From contig JBIKWM010000026.1 in NCBI GenBank assembly GCA_044356305.1, positions 1 to 45,350 of the forward strand: DNA of 45,350 nucleotides, read 5' to 3'. Positions 21,421-29,664 of this stretch are shown in pieces (the first letter of the stretch is position 1; each line of letters opens with the position of its first letter). A program made the translations under genes and the position numbers. This DNA comes from JBIKWM01 sp044356305 (lineage in GTDB: Bacteria > Bacteroidota > Bacteroidia > UBA10329). The notes below the pieces were generated by a model. That model saw only the letters and a list, made by a program, of their open reading frames with translations. It had not been told where the DNA came from and searched no databases.

Positions 21421-22135
21421 ATTGTTGCAGCAAGAGTTTCCCATTGTGCAGCACCGGCACCACAGGGCAGATGTCCACGCGGAGGCAGTAGTCAACATCT
21501 GCTTCGAGGTTGAGGTGGGCCAACCGCCTGCGGTGCGAGCACCCGCGCAGGAAATGTTTCAGGTCGGTGCGGGCGCTCCGATACACCAACATGGAGGCCG
21601 TAGCGCTGTCGCATTCGGTGGTGTATCCGCATTCGGTCACCAGCCTATCGGTGAGGGCACCGGCAAAAAGGCTGTCCTCCATGTTGAAGCGGTCCTTCCA
21701 TCCGGCACAGAGAATGACCACATCCCGGCCCTCGGTGCGCAGGTGCTGCGCCAATGCGCTCAGATTGAGAAAAGCACCTATGCTGATCCTGTCGGTGTAT
21801 CCCCGTGCCATCTCAATGGCCTGGGTGCCGTTGGTGGTGGTGAGCACCACCTCGCGGCCACGGAAATCGGGGTTCATATAAGAGAATGGGCTGTTGCCGA
21901 ATGCGAACCCCTCGGCCACCTCACCGTTGCGCTCGCCACCAGCAAGAAATCCTTTGTCGAGATAACTCCTGGCCTGTTGCAGACTGCCCACCGGGACAAT
22001 GGCAGCTACGCCATGATGAAGGGCGGTGACAATGGCCGAAGTGGCCCTGAACACATCGACCACCACCACACTGATGCCTTCCCGCGCATAGGCAGGGAAC
22101 ATGGGCGGTGCGAAACAGACCTCGACCTGCGGCAT
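21419..22135 (-). CDS. comB: 2-phosphosulfolactate phosphatase family protein (ComB)
   Basis: ComB hydrolyses 2-phosphosulfolactate to sulfolactate, a coenzyme M step in archaea, but is widespread in bacteria without coenzyme M. The 238-aa protein shows the family blocks VVVVDVFRATSAIVTALHHG (~23-42), FLAGGERNG, GFAFGNSPFSYM, REVVLTTTNGTQAIEMARG (~93-111), VVILCAGWKDRFNMEDSLFAGAL and RTDLKHFLRGC. The start ATG lies 4 nt from the gcvT stop, so the two are cotranscribed. In Bacteroidota a sulfonate such as a sulfonolipid precursor is a conceivable substrate, which is speculation. Confidence 0.9.
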   Translation of the reverse strand: MPQVEVCFAPPMFPAYAREGISVVVVDVFRATSAIVTALHHGVAAIVPVGSLQQARSYLDKGFLAGGERNGEVAEGFAFGNSPFSYMNPDFRGREVVLTTTNGTQAIEMARGYTDRISIGAFLNLSALAQHLRTEGRDVVILCAGWKDRFNMEDSLFAGALTDRLVTECGYTTECDSATASMLVYRSARTDLKHFLRGCSHRRRLAHLNLEADVDYCLRVDICPVVPVLHNGKLLLQQ

Positions 22136-22139
22136 GAGG

Positions 22140-23219
22140 TCACTTCAAGAAGGGCAGCTTCACCACCTCGGCCCTGATGTCGACCCCTCTTATATTGACA
22201 TGGACCAAACTGCCCGGGGCACTCAGTTCCTTGGGAACATAGCCCATGCCGATGGCCTTTTTCAGGCTCGGGCTCTGGGTGCCGCTGGTCACTTTGCCAA
22301 TGGTGTTCCCCTTGCCGTCTGTGATCGGATAATCGTGGCGCGGTATCCCGCGGTCAATCATCTCAAAACCCACCAGGCATCTGCTCACACCGGCATCTTT
22401 CTGGGCCTTCAGGGCTTTTGAGTTGGTGAAATCATGGTTGAACTTGGTGATCCAGCCCAGGCCTGCCTCAAGGGGCGAAGTGGTGTCGTCAATGTCATTG
22501 CCGTAGAGGCAGAACCCCATTTCGAGGCGAAGTGTGTCCCGCGCGCCCAGCCCGATGGGCCGTATCCCGTATCCCTCGCCAGCCTTGAATATGGCGTCCC
22601 AGATGGCATCGGCCTGGCTGTTCTCGAAATACACTTCAAACCCGCCTGCGCCCGTGTAGCCGGTAGTACTGATAAGCACATTGTCTATTCCTGCAAAACG
22701 TCCTTTCAGAAAATGGTAGTACTTCATGCCGCGCAGGTCCATATCGGTGAGCGGCTGCAGCACTTCGACAGCCTTGGGGCCCTGCACCGCCAGCAGCGAG
22801 GTCTTGTCAGAGATGTTGATCATCTCAACCCCGCCTGTATTGTACTTGCTTATATGGGCCCAGTCCTTATCGATGTTACTGGCGTTCACCACCAGCATAA
22901 AGGTGTTGGCATCGATGCGATAAACAAGCAGGTCGTCAACTATGCCGCCCGTCTCATTGGGCAGGCACGAGTACTGCACCCGGCCATTGTACAGGGCCGC
23001 AACATCGTTGGTGGTCACACGGCTCACGAGGTCGGCAGCGCCATCGCCACGTACAATGAACTCGCCCATGTGGCTCACATCAAACACCCCTACCCCATTG
23101 CGCACGGTTTCGTGCTCTATCAGCAGCCCCTCATATTGCAAGGGCATGTTGTAGCCGGCAAAAGGTACCATTTTGGCTCCGAGGGCCACGTGGCGCGGGG
23201 TGAGGGCGGTATTCTTCAA
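22140..23219 (-). CDS. gcvT: Aminomethyltransferase, glycine cleavage system T protein
   Basis: GcvT takes the aminomethyl group from the H protein, releases ammonia and passes the carbon to tetrahydrofolate. The 359-aa protein begins MKNTALTPRHVALGAKMVPF and continues AGYNMPLQYEGLLIEHETVR, then VFDVSHMGEF, the usual GcvT opening. Folate-site segments follow: VVNASNIDKDW, SLLAVQGPKA, TGYTGAGGFEVYFEN and GLGARDTLRLEMGFCLYGNDI. The start is TTG at 23219, because a stop lies just upstream in frame and no ATG fits the family alignment. The -10 box at 23247-23254 lies 27 nt ahead. comB follows 4 nt after the stop. Genes for the other glycine cleavage proteins are not in the window. Confidence 0.95.
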   Translation of the reverse strand: MKNTALTPRHVALGAKMVPFAGYNMPLQYEGLLIEHETVRNGVGVFDVSHMGEFIVRGDGAADLVSRVTTNDVAALYNGRVQYSCLPNETGGIVDDLLVYRIDANTFMLVVNASNIDKDWAHISKYNTGGVEMINISDKTSLLAVQGPKAVEVLQPLTDMDLRGMKYYHFLKGRFAGIDNVLISTTGYTGAGGFEVYFENSQADAIWDAIFKAGEGYGIRPIGLGARDTLRLEMGFCLYGNDIDDTTSPLEAGLGWITKFNHDFTNSKALKAQKDAGVSRCLVGFEMIDRGIPRHDYPITDGKGNTIGKVTSGTQSPSLKKAIGMGYVPKELSAPGSLVHVNIRGVDIRAEVVKLPFLK

Positions 23220-23246
23220 GGTGATGGAGTCTTAGTCAACAGGCGG

Positions 23247-23254
23247 CAAATGTA
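23247..23254 (-). promoter_or_regulatory. -10 box TACATTTG before gcvT
   Basis: The minus-strand sequence TACATTTG is a perfect TAnnTTTG and ends 27 nt before the TTG start codon of gcvT. It would drive gcvT and comB. Confidence 0.55.
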
Positions 23255-23446
23255 GAAGGAAGGTGGCGGGATATGGGGCATCGGTTCTTCGATATAGGAT
23301 GGCCGAGCTATGGTCTTCAATTTAGGTGTGATGAAGAATGTGTGCCTGCTACAAACGCCACCTGTACAGGGACAGCTCACCGATTTCCATTCACTGACCT
23401 ACGTTTCACAGGCTCTGCCACCGATCTTTGCCGCATCTATCACACC

Positions 23447-24211
23447 ATGGAAGTATTCCTGCATTCAGAGGCCTGGGTGGCCCTGATCACCCTAACGTTC
23501 CTCGAGATCGTGCTGGGCATCGACAATATCATATTCATATCCATAGTCACCAACAGGCTACCTGTCGACCAACAGGCCCGGGCCCGCAACATCGGGTTAG
23601 GGTTGGCCCTTGTCTTCCGTATCGGGTTGCTGTTGGGCATCACATGGATCATCGGCCTCACCGAGCCCCTTTTCACCGTTCTGGAACATGGGGTGAGCGG
23701 CCGCGACCTGATTCTTCTGCTCGGTGGTCTGTTCCTTTTGGGCAAGAGCACCATGGAAATTGGCCACAAACTGGAAGGTGAAGACGAGGAGGCCACGCCC
23801 GATTCGAAAGGAAAGGGCACAGGCATGCTATCAATCCTGATCCAGATCGTGCTGCTCGACATGGTGTTCAGTTTCGACAGCATACTTACGGCCGTGGGCC
23901 TTAGCAATCAGGTGCTCATCATGATCATGGCTGTGGTGATAGCACTGTTTGTCATGATGCTGTTCGCAGGCCGAATCAGCCGGTTCATCAACAACCACCC
24001 CACCCTGCAGATTCTGGCCCTGTCGTTCCTTATCCTCATCGGATTCATGCTTGTGGCCGAGTCGTTCCACTACGAGATTCCAAAGGGATTCCTCTACTTC
24101 GCAGTTGTATTCTCACTGCTGGTGGAGATGCTGAACATGCGTATGCGCAAACGTGGCAAGGCAGTGAAGTTGCACGGCCCTGTTGACCCCGATGCCCAAG
24201 ATGCTGCCTGA
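23447..24211 (+). CDS. TerC family integral membrane protein
   Basis: This 254-aa protein has the TerC fold of about seven helices. It opens with a helix containing FLEIVLGIDNIIFISIVTNR (~18-37) and has the matching second motif IVLLDMVFSFDSILTAVGL (~137-155); the acidic residues in these two helices are the proposed metal path. GLFLLGKSTMEIGHKLEG lies between the halves. TerC proteins are linked to tellurite resistance and, in several bacteria, manganese export during protein secretion. The frame continues upstream to 23273 but that part is unlike the family, so ATG 23447 is preferred. The C-terminus overlaps the next gene by 20 bp. Confidence 0.88.
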   Translation: MEVFLHSEAWVALITLTFLEIVLGIDNIIFISIVTNRLPVDQQARARNIGLGLALVFRIGLLLGITWIIGLTEPLFTVLEHGVSGRDLILLLGGLFLLGKSTMEIGHKLEGEDEEATPDSKGKGTGMLSILIQIVLLDMVFSFDSILTAVGLSNQVLIMIMAVVIALFVMMLFAGRISRFINNHPTLQILALSFLILIGFMLVAESFHYEIPKGFLYFAVVFSLLVEMLNMRMRKRGKAVKLHGPVDPDAQDAA

Positions 24212-25349
24212 CCTGCGCATCGTCATAGCAGTCATCATACTCCCACTTGCGGGTAGGGCACAGGACCCGCTCGACAGCATCAAATTGCTCATAGCCAGCA
24301 ACCGGACATCGGAAGCCCTGCCCTTGGCCCAGCAGTTGGTGCAGCGCGAACCACTTAACCCCCACGCCAATTATTTCCTCGGTCTTTGCCACATGCGCCT
24401 TGGCACTGGCACCGATGTGGCCATTCCGCACCTCGAACAGGCATCGGCCTATTACGCCAAACACGACATCGACCCCGGCATGGCTGAGCCCGAGCTGGTC
24501 TGGTACTACCTGGTGCTTGCCTACTCACGCAAGGGCGATTGTGCCCGGGCCCAAGAGTTGTTCCGCACATTCATGAACGTGTACTCGCAAGACGATGACA
24601 GTTACCCCACCGAGGCGCGCCACTGGATGGAGCTGTGCTACGACCCAGACCGCATGCGGCAGGAACTGAAACTGCTGGTGGCCCAGAACGAGACCGACAC
24701 CCCTCAGAAACAGAGGCTTGTATCAGCTGCCGAGGGCAAACGGATAGTTACCCGCGAGCATGTTTATACCACCCGCAGCGTGCTCTACGGTGTGCAGGTG
24801 GCGGCCAGTGCTCAGGCTGTGTACGCAGCACAGCTCAAGGCCCTAAAGAATGTGGGGGTTTATGTGGATGAGAACGGTATTTTCCGCTATGTGATTGGCA
24901 ATCTGATTTTCCGATCTCAGGCCGAGAAACTCTTGGAAGAGGTGCGGCAGGCGGGCTACCCCGATGCTTTCATCGTGGACATCAGCGGCAGTCCGGCATT
25001 CAAAGAAGAGGTGGTGAGCATGGACGACCGCAGCATGAGTGCCACCCTGAGCGGTCCTATTGAATTCCGCGTGCAGATAGGCGCCTTCACCGAGGCTTTC
25101 CCCGATCGATTGGCTGAGGTGTACCTGCATGTTGACGGAATAAAGGAGCACCGCGAGAATGGGCTGACCACCTTGCAGGTAGGCCCCTTCTTGACCTATG
25201 CCGGTGCTCAGGCCGAACGTGAGAGGCTACGCTCCCTCGGCCATGACGATGCCTTTGTCACCGCATTCAACCAGGGCCGCAGGGTGCCTATGCGCCTTGC
25301 ACTTGTTCATGCCGAAATGGACGGACTTGTGCCTGAGAAGAGGAAATAG
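24192..25349 (+). CDS. Exported TPR-like protein with two SPOR-type domains
   Basis: The 385-aa protein has a signal peptide (PDLRIVIAVIILPLAGRAQ), a TPR-like helical part (~25-130: LIASNRTSEALPLAQQLVQ, ANYFLGLCHMRLG, YLVLAYSRKGDC) and two SPOR-like repeats. The first is YGVQVAASAQAVYAAQLKAL to YRYVIGN-like FRYVIGNLIFRSQAEKLLEE (~190-255). The second is FRVQIGAFTEAF to LTTLQVGPFLTYAGAQAERE (~290-350). SPOR domains bind peptidoglycan with bare glycan strands, so a role in the cell envelope is likely. It starts inside the end of terC (overlap of 20 bp), so the two are cotranscribed. The exact ATG (24192 or 24201) is uncertain. Confidence 0.78.
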   Translation: MPKMLPDLRIVIAVIILPLAGRAQDPLDSIKLLIASNRTSEALPLAQQLVQREPLNPHANYFLGLCHMRLGTGTDVAIPHLEQASAYYAKHDIDPGMAEPELVWYYLVLAYSRKGDCARAQELFRTFMNVYSQDDDSYPTEARHWMELCYDPDRMRQELKLLVAQNETDTPQKQRLVSAAEGKRIVTREHVYTTRSVLYGVQVAASAQAVYAAQLKALKNVGVYVDENGIFRYVIGNLIFRSQAEKLLEEVRQAGYPDAFIVDISGSPAFKEEVVSMDDRSMSATLSGPIEFRVQIGAFTEAFPDRLAEVYLHVDGIKEHRENGLTTLQVGPFLTYAGAQAERERLRSLGHDDAFVTAFNQGRRVPMRLALVHAEMDGLVPEKRK

Positions 25350-25480
25350 AGGCCTCGGGTATTGGAGATGATGAATGAAGGTGATGAGCATGGGAACATG
25401 GATGAAAGCGTCCTGACCATAAGAATTTGATCTGCCTTAGTACCAGCCCTTGAACGGCACATATCAGGTAAGTCAGGGTC

Positions 25481-25517
25481 AAAAAAAAGGGGCGGAGAAA
25501 TGCTCCAGCCCCTTCTT
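25481..25517 (-). terminator. Intrinsic terminator after the delta-60 repeat gene
   Basis: On the minus strand AAGGGGCTGGAG-CATTT-CTCC-GCCCCTT folds into a long stem with a single bulge and is followed by a run of eight T. It lies 21 bp after the stop codon at 25538. Confidence 0.85.
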
Positions 25518-25537
25518 TATCGCACCAATAAGGAACG

Positions 25538-28201
25538 TCACTCCAACACCGCCCTCGAATACTCTGTACCCTTGGTCCCGCTGATGCTGATTTGATAGAC
25601 ACCCTTTGGCAGGTGGCTAAGCGGCATGGTGTACTGCACACGACCGGTGCCTGTCAGAACGGCACGGTACATATCGCGGCCTATCATGTCGGTCACAACC
25701 ACCTGAGTGGGTCCGTTCACATCTGCTGCAAGCACAAAGTTGCCGTTGCTCGGGTTAGGCATGATGCTCATGTCGTAGCGCTGGCTTTCCTCCCGTTCCG
25801 GGGCGCCCACTATGCTGCATGGCGAAACAAGCGAAGTGTCGATGCTGATGCAGTAATCAAGATTCTGGTACAGCAGGTCGCCCGGATTCACTGTGATGGT
25901 GTACGGGGTCTGCATGGGCACACCCGGAACGCTCACCCGGATGAGGTAAGGGCTGGGGTCATCGGCCACCAGTTCAAATTCAAACTGGCCCAGGGTGGCA
26001 CCAATGCCATCACCGGTCTGCACCATATCTGTGACGTTGCCTGGCGGGGTGCGCTCAATGACCACATCAATCAAGGGGATCGGATCTTCCTCCTCCACTT
26101 TTTGAACAAGATCTATGTACACCGTTCCCCTGAAAGTGCATGAGCCGCTCGGAGCGGGAAAGGTCATCACCGATATATCCTGTTGGTAAACACCATCGCA
26201 CGCGGTTATCACATGCTGTGCTGCGCTCCACTTGTGCACATTGCCGGTGTAAGTGGGCACCACCAAAGAATAGCCACCCGTCTCGGGGCGCACCTGTAGC
26301 ACAATGTCAGCATTGGCCGGAACGAATATGGAGTAATACCCGGCCCCGTCCGTGTTGACTGAGTCAACCTTTGGCCAGTACTGGCCGGGGGCACCGGGGT
26401 ATTGGAACACATAAACCTTGCAGTTTACGCATGGGTCAATGCCTACTGTGACCGTGCCCTGAATAATGGGGTCCGATAATCCACCGAGTGTGACATCGAC
26501 CGAACTGCAACCCGTTGACCAGAGACCTGTGCTAGGGCTGTAGGCCCTGAGGTAATAGGTGCCTGACACATTGGCCAGATATGGGCTGAAAGCGTTGAAG
26601 TCGATACTTGTGCCGCATGTGGTGCCCTGCCAGTACCACTCAATGCCCGCCACCGGACCGCTGCTCAGACCGAGCGTGGCCGATCCGCATATAGGCTGAT
26701 CTGTGATAATTGGAGTCGGGGGGTCGGCAGGCGGAAAAGGGTCAATCAGGTCAAAGCACACATCGCTGGCGTCCCAATTGTCATTGTCTGTAGGCATCAC
26801 CAGGTAAATGCTGTACTGTCCGGCCGTGGCCACCCCTACAGGAATGTTCCACTGGTATTGACCTGTATTGAGCACATTGGCAATGGTGGCCACAGGCAGG
26901 CCCAGCGCACAGTCATAAAGCGAAATCTCAACCGGATGATTCGTGCTGAAGTCAGTGGTGGTCCAAGTGATATCAAGCAGGGTGTTACCCATCTCGAATG
27001 TGCCACCGGTATTGGGATCAATAAGACTGAGGGACATTCCCGGTGATGTCTGATCATAAATGCGCACGATATAAGGCCGAACAAAACTGTAATCGGTGAA
27101 GTCGCCCCCCAACATGATCTTCTCATCTGCAGTAAGACCAAGGCAGTAACCGCGACCACTTGGTCCATAGAATCCATCAAACGTGGCATCGTAGGTGCCG
27201 TTCTCAAGCAGGCGGGTTATTCGGTTCACGGGGGTTCCGTTGAAATCGAGCACGTCACCGGTGATTACCACCCGGTCACTGGCATCAACCATCACATCGA
27301 AAATGCTGTCATTGGCCCCGGATGAACTGCTCATGAATGCCATGTCAACAGTTCCTGAGGTGCCGATACGGGCAACACGTTTTCTGGTGGAACCATCAAA
27401 AGAGGTGAAAGCCCCTCCGATCACCACCCTGTCGTCAGGATAGACATCAACACTCAGCACATGGCTGTTCGCACCGCTTCCAGTGGCATATGTCTGATTT
27501 AGGGCCCCATTCGGGTCGAGTTTGGCGAATCGGCCGCGAGGCAGGCCGGCCACATTTGTGAAACGCCCTCCGATGATGATACTGCCATCAGCCATCAGCG
27601 CTATTGATTCAACACTGTCATCTGGGCCTGTGCCAGGGTTGAATGACGGATCCACGGTACCGTCCGGAAAGAGGCGCATTACCCGTGAAACAGTTGTCGC
27701 CCCGAACTGAGTAAAACTCCCGGCCACCAGAATCATTCCGTCATTCTGCTCTACAATGTCCTTGACCACATCATTGGCCCCAGTGCCCGCGTTGGCCAAG
27801 AACGTTGAATTGATTGTTCCATCGCTGTTCAATCTTATCACTCCATTGACCATATTGCCATCATAGCTGGTAAATGCACCGCCAATCATGACTTTCCCAT
27901 CATTTAGCACCTCCACCGCGTAAATGAGAAAATTCGCCCCGGCCCCGGGGTCAAATGACTGATCGAGCGCACCACTGGTCTCCACTCGCGCAATCCGGTT
28001 TCGGCTAACACCGTCAAACTCCGTGAACTCACCTACAATGATCACTTTTCCATCAGGCTGAATGGCCATATCGCGCACAGCACCGTTGGGACCGGCACCT
28101 GTGTAGAAGGTATTATCAAGCACTCCGGTCTGCGCCATGGCCATGGAAAACGAGACCAAGAGCAGCGCAATTGTGCAAGATGTGATACGGCTGATTTTCA
28201 T
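25538..28201 (-). CDS. Secreted delta-60 repeat protein with T9SS type A sorting domain
   Basis: The 887-aa protein has a signal peptide (SRITSCTIALLLVSFSMAMAQ). Residues ~25-390 hold about seven delta-60 repeats, each with a PDGKVIIGGxF-like core (for example IQPDGKVIIVGEFTEFDG and VYPDDRVVIGGAFTSFDG) and a SFDPGxG-like end, predicted to form a beta-propeller. An Ig-like part follows (~390-500), then cysteine-containing beta-rich domains including carboxypeptidase-regulatory-like folds (~590-790). The last ~85 residues are a type A sorting domain: MSIMPNPSNGNFVLAAD, VVTDMIGRDMYR, LPKGVYQISISG. It is therefore exported by the system encoded at 29665-37687. Its ligand is unknown. Confidence 0.9.
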   Translation of the reverse strand: MKISRITSCTIALLLVSFSMAMAQTGVLDNTFYTGAGPNGAVRDMAIQPDGKVIIVGEFTEFDGVSRNRIARVETSGALDQSFDPGAGANFLIYAVEVLNDGKVMIGGAFTSYDGNMVNGVIRLNSDGTINSTFLANAGTGANDVVKDIVEQNDGMILVAGSFTQFGATTVSRVMRLFPDGTVDPSFNPGTGPDDSVESIALMADGSIIIGGRFTNVAGLPRGRFAKLDPNGALNQTYATGSGANSHVLSVDVYPDDRVVIGGAFTSFDGSTRKRVARIGTSGTVDMAFMSSSSGANDSIFDVMVDASDRVVITGDVLDFNGTPVNRITRLLENGTYDATFDGFYGPSGRGYCLGLTADEKIMLGGDFTDYSFVRPYIVRIYDQTSPGMSLSLIDPNTGGTFEMGNTLLDITWTTTDFSTNHPVEISLYDCALGLPVATIANVLNTGQYQWNIPVGVATAGQYSIYLVMPTDNDNWDASDVCFDLIDPFPPADPPTPIITDQPICGSATLGLSSGPVAGIEWYWQGTTCGTSIDFNAFSPYLANVSGTYYLRAYSPSTGLWSTGCSSVDVTLGGLSDPIIQGTVTVGIDPCVNCKVYVFQYPGAPGQYWPKVDSVNTDGAGYYSIFVPANADIVLQVRPETGGYSLVVPTYTGNVHKWSAAQHVITACDGVYQQDISVMTFPAPSGSCTFRGTVYIDLVQKVEEEDPIPLIDVVIERTPPGNVTDMVQTGDGIGATLGQFEFELVADDPSPYLIRVSVPGVPMQTPYTITVNPGDLLYQNLDYCISIDTSLVSPCSIVGAPEREESQRYDMSIMPNPSNGNFVLAADVNGPTQVVVTDMIGRDMYRAVLTGTGRVQYTMPLSHLPKGVYQISISGTKGTEYSRAVLE

Positions 28202-28254
28202 TGCGTGTGGTTTTAACGCGAACTTAAACGCACCATGGACATCCCATGGTTTAG

Positions 28255-28262
28255 CGAAAGTA
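28255..28262 (-). promoter_or_regulatory. -10 box TACTTTCG before the delta-60 gene
   Basis: On minus the box TACTTTCG lies 53 nt before the start codon at 28201. It is identical to the boxes at 1736 and 6447. Confidence 0.45.
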
Positions 28263-28288
28263 GGGTCGTTGGTCGATAGACAGAATCA

Positions 28289-29602
28289 CTAATGTCCGCT
28301 ATCCTGATTTAAAAGGAGTTCCAACCTGTTCTTCCTTGAACCTTTGATAAGAATGGTCATGTCGCGAAGCTCAATCTGATCAAGTACCGCTTTAGCCCCT
28401 GCCGCGTCAGCAACCCAATTTACACCGGGCATTGAGCTGACACATTCTCTGAATCCATCCCCCACAAAAACAGCAAGCGAAGGCCCCATTCGCATTGCCA
28501 TCTCCACAATGGCTGAATGTTCTGCTTCAGCATATTCTCCAAGTTCAAGCATTTCCCCAAGTACAAACCCTCGCTTCCCGGGACGCTCCGCGAGGCTTTG
28601 TAGTGCCTCAGTCATGCTCGATGGATTGGCGTTATACGCATCCATGATGTAAGTGACATCTCCCTTTCTGACCTGCTGCGACCGATGATTCGTTGGGGAA
28701 TACCCAGAGATAGCTGCGTTAATCTCTGAGGGATCTAACCCTAAATATGTGCCAAGGGCAACAGCCGCTAGGCAGTTATCCAGGTTATACGCCCCGACCA
28801 GGTTCGTACTGACCCATTCGGTCGGAACAGTGTCTTTGGTACGCCAACGGAAACGGATAAATCCCTGATCATTAACACCAAGTTCCCCTACAATGTCCTC
28901 ATGACCTTGGGTGCCATATATCAAACGGTGCACGCCCGCTGATTTTTCGAGAAGGACCGACTGAGAACTCGGAACTAGCACCAGGCCCTTGCGCATCCGG
29001 ACGTGATCATAGAGCTCACATTTGGTCTTGATTATCCCTTGAAGCCCGCCCATGGTGCCGATATGGGCCTTTCCAATATTTGTTATCACTCCGATATCCG
29101 GGTCGGCCAAGATTGACAGTGTCTCAATCTCCCCTTGATGATTCGCTCCCATCTCAATGACCCCAATCTCATGTTCCTTCCGCAGCCGAAGCAATGTGAG
29201 AGGCACGCCAATATGGTTATTCAGGTTACCGATTGTTGCCAAAGTATTGAATCTCCGACTCAGCACAGCATACATCAGCTCCTTGCTTGTCGTCTTGCCA
29301 TTTGATCCGGTTAGGCCGATCAACATGGTGCCCAAGGCAATTCTATGATGTTTTGATAGCTGTTGCAGAGCATCGAGCACGTCCGCTACCAGGACCATTC
29401 TATTATCTGATGCGGCAATGTTGGTATCATCTACAACGGCAAACGCAGCTCCATTGGCAAGCGCCTGAGCCGCAAACAGATTTCCATTGAAAGTATCGCC
29501 TCTCAGAGCAAAGAAAATGCACCTGGGAAGGATATTACGGGTATCGGTGCTGATGTTCTGGTCACACCGAATAAAAAGTTCATAGAGATCGGCAACGAGC
29601 AT
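28289..29602 (-). CDS. murF: UDP-N-acetylmuramoyl-tripeptide--D-alanyl-D-alanine ligase MurF
   Basis: MurF adds D-Ala-D-Ala to the UDP-muramyl tripeptide in the cytoplasm, the last soluble step of peptidoglycan precursor synthesis. The 437-aa protein has an N-terminal substrate domain (CDQNISTDTRNILPRCIFFA), the ATP-binding loop TGSNGKTT (98-105), GVIEMGANHQGEIETLSILA, DPDIGVITNIGKAHIGTMGG and YNANPSSMTEALQSL, the Mur-ligase blocks specific to MurF. It lies 62 nt after gldJ on the same strand, a neighbourhood I recall from flavobacteria. Base composition here looks less GC-rich than in the flanks. A possible -10 box lies only 4 nt from the start codon. Confidence 0.93.
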   Translation of the reverse strand: MLVADLYELFIRCDQNISTDTRNILPRCIFFALRGDTFNGNLFAAQALANGAAFAVVDDTNIAASDNRMVLVADVLDALQQLSKHHRIALGTMLIGLTGSNGKTTSKELMYAVLSRRFNTLATIGNLNNHIGVPLTLLRLRKEHEIGVIEMGANHQGEIETLSILADPDIGVITNIGKAHIGTMGGLQGIIKTKCELYDHVRMRKGLVLVPSSQSVLLEKSAGVHRLIYGTQGHEDIVGELGVNDQGFIRFRWRTKDTVPTEWVSTNLVGAYNLDNCLAAVALGTYLGLDPSEINAAISGYSPTNHRSQQVRKGDVTYIMDAYNANPSSMTEALQSLAERPGKRGFVLGEMLELGEYAEAEHSAIVEMAMRMGPSLAVFVGDGFRECVSSMPGVNWVADAAGAKAVLDQIELRDMTILIKGSRKNRLELLLNQDSGH

Positions 29603-29606
29603 GGGC

Positions 29607-29614
29607 TAAAAGTA
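29607..29614 (-). promoter_or_regulatory. Possible -10 box TACTTTTA before murF
   Basis: On minus TACTTTTA matches TAnnTTTG except the last base and ends 4 nt before the murF ATG. If used, it would give a leaderless mRNA; otherwise murF is read from gldJ. Confidence 0.3.
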
Positions 29615-29664
29615 AAACGCCCGATGCATAAGCACCAGGCGTCTCACAATCCCTTCGTACTCGA

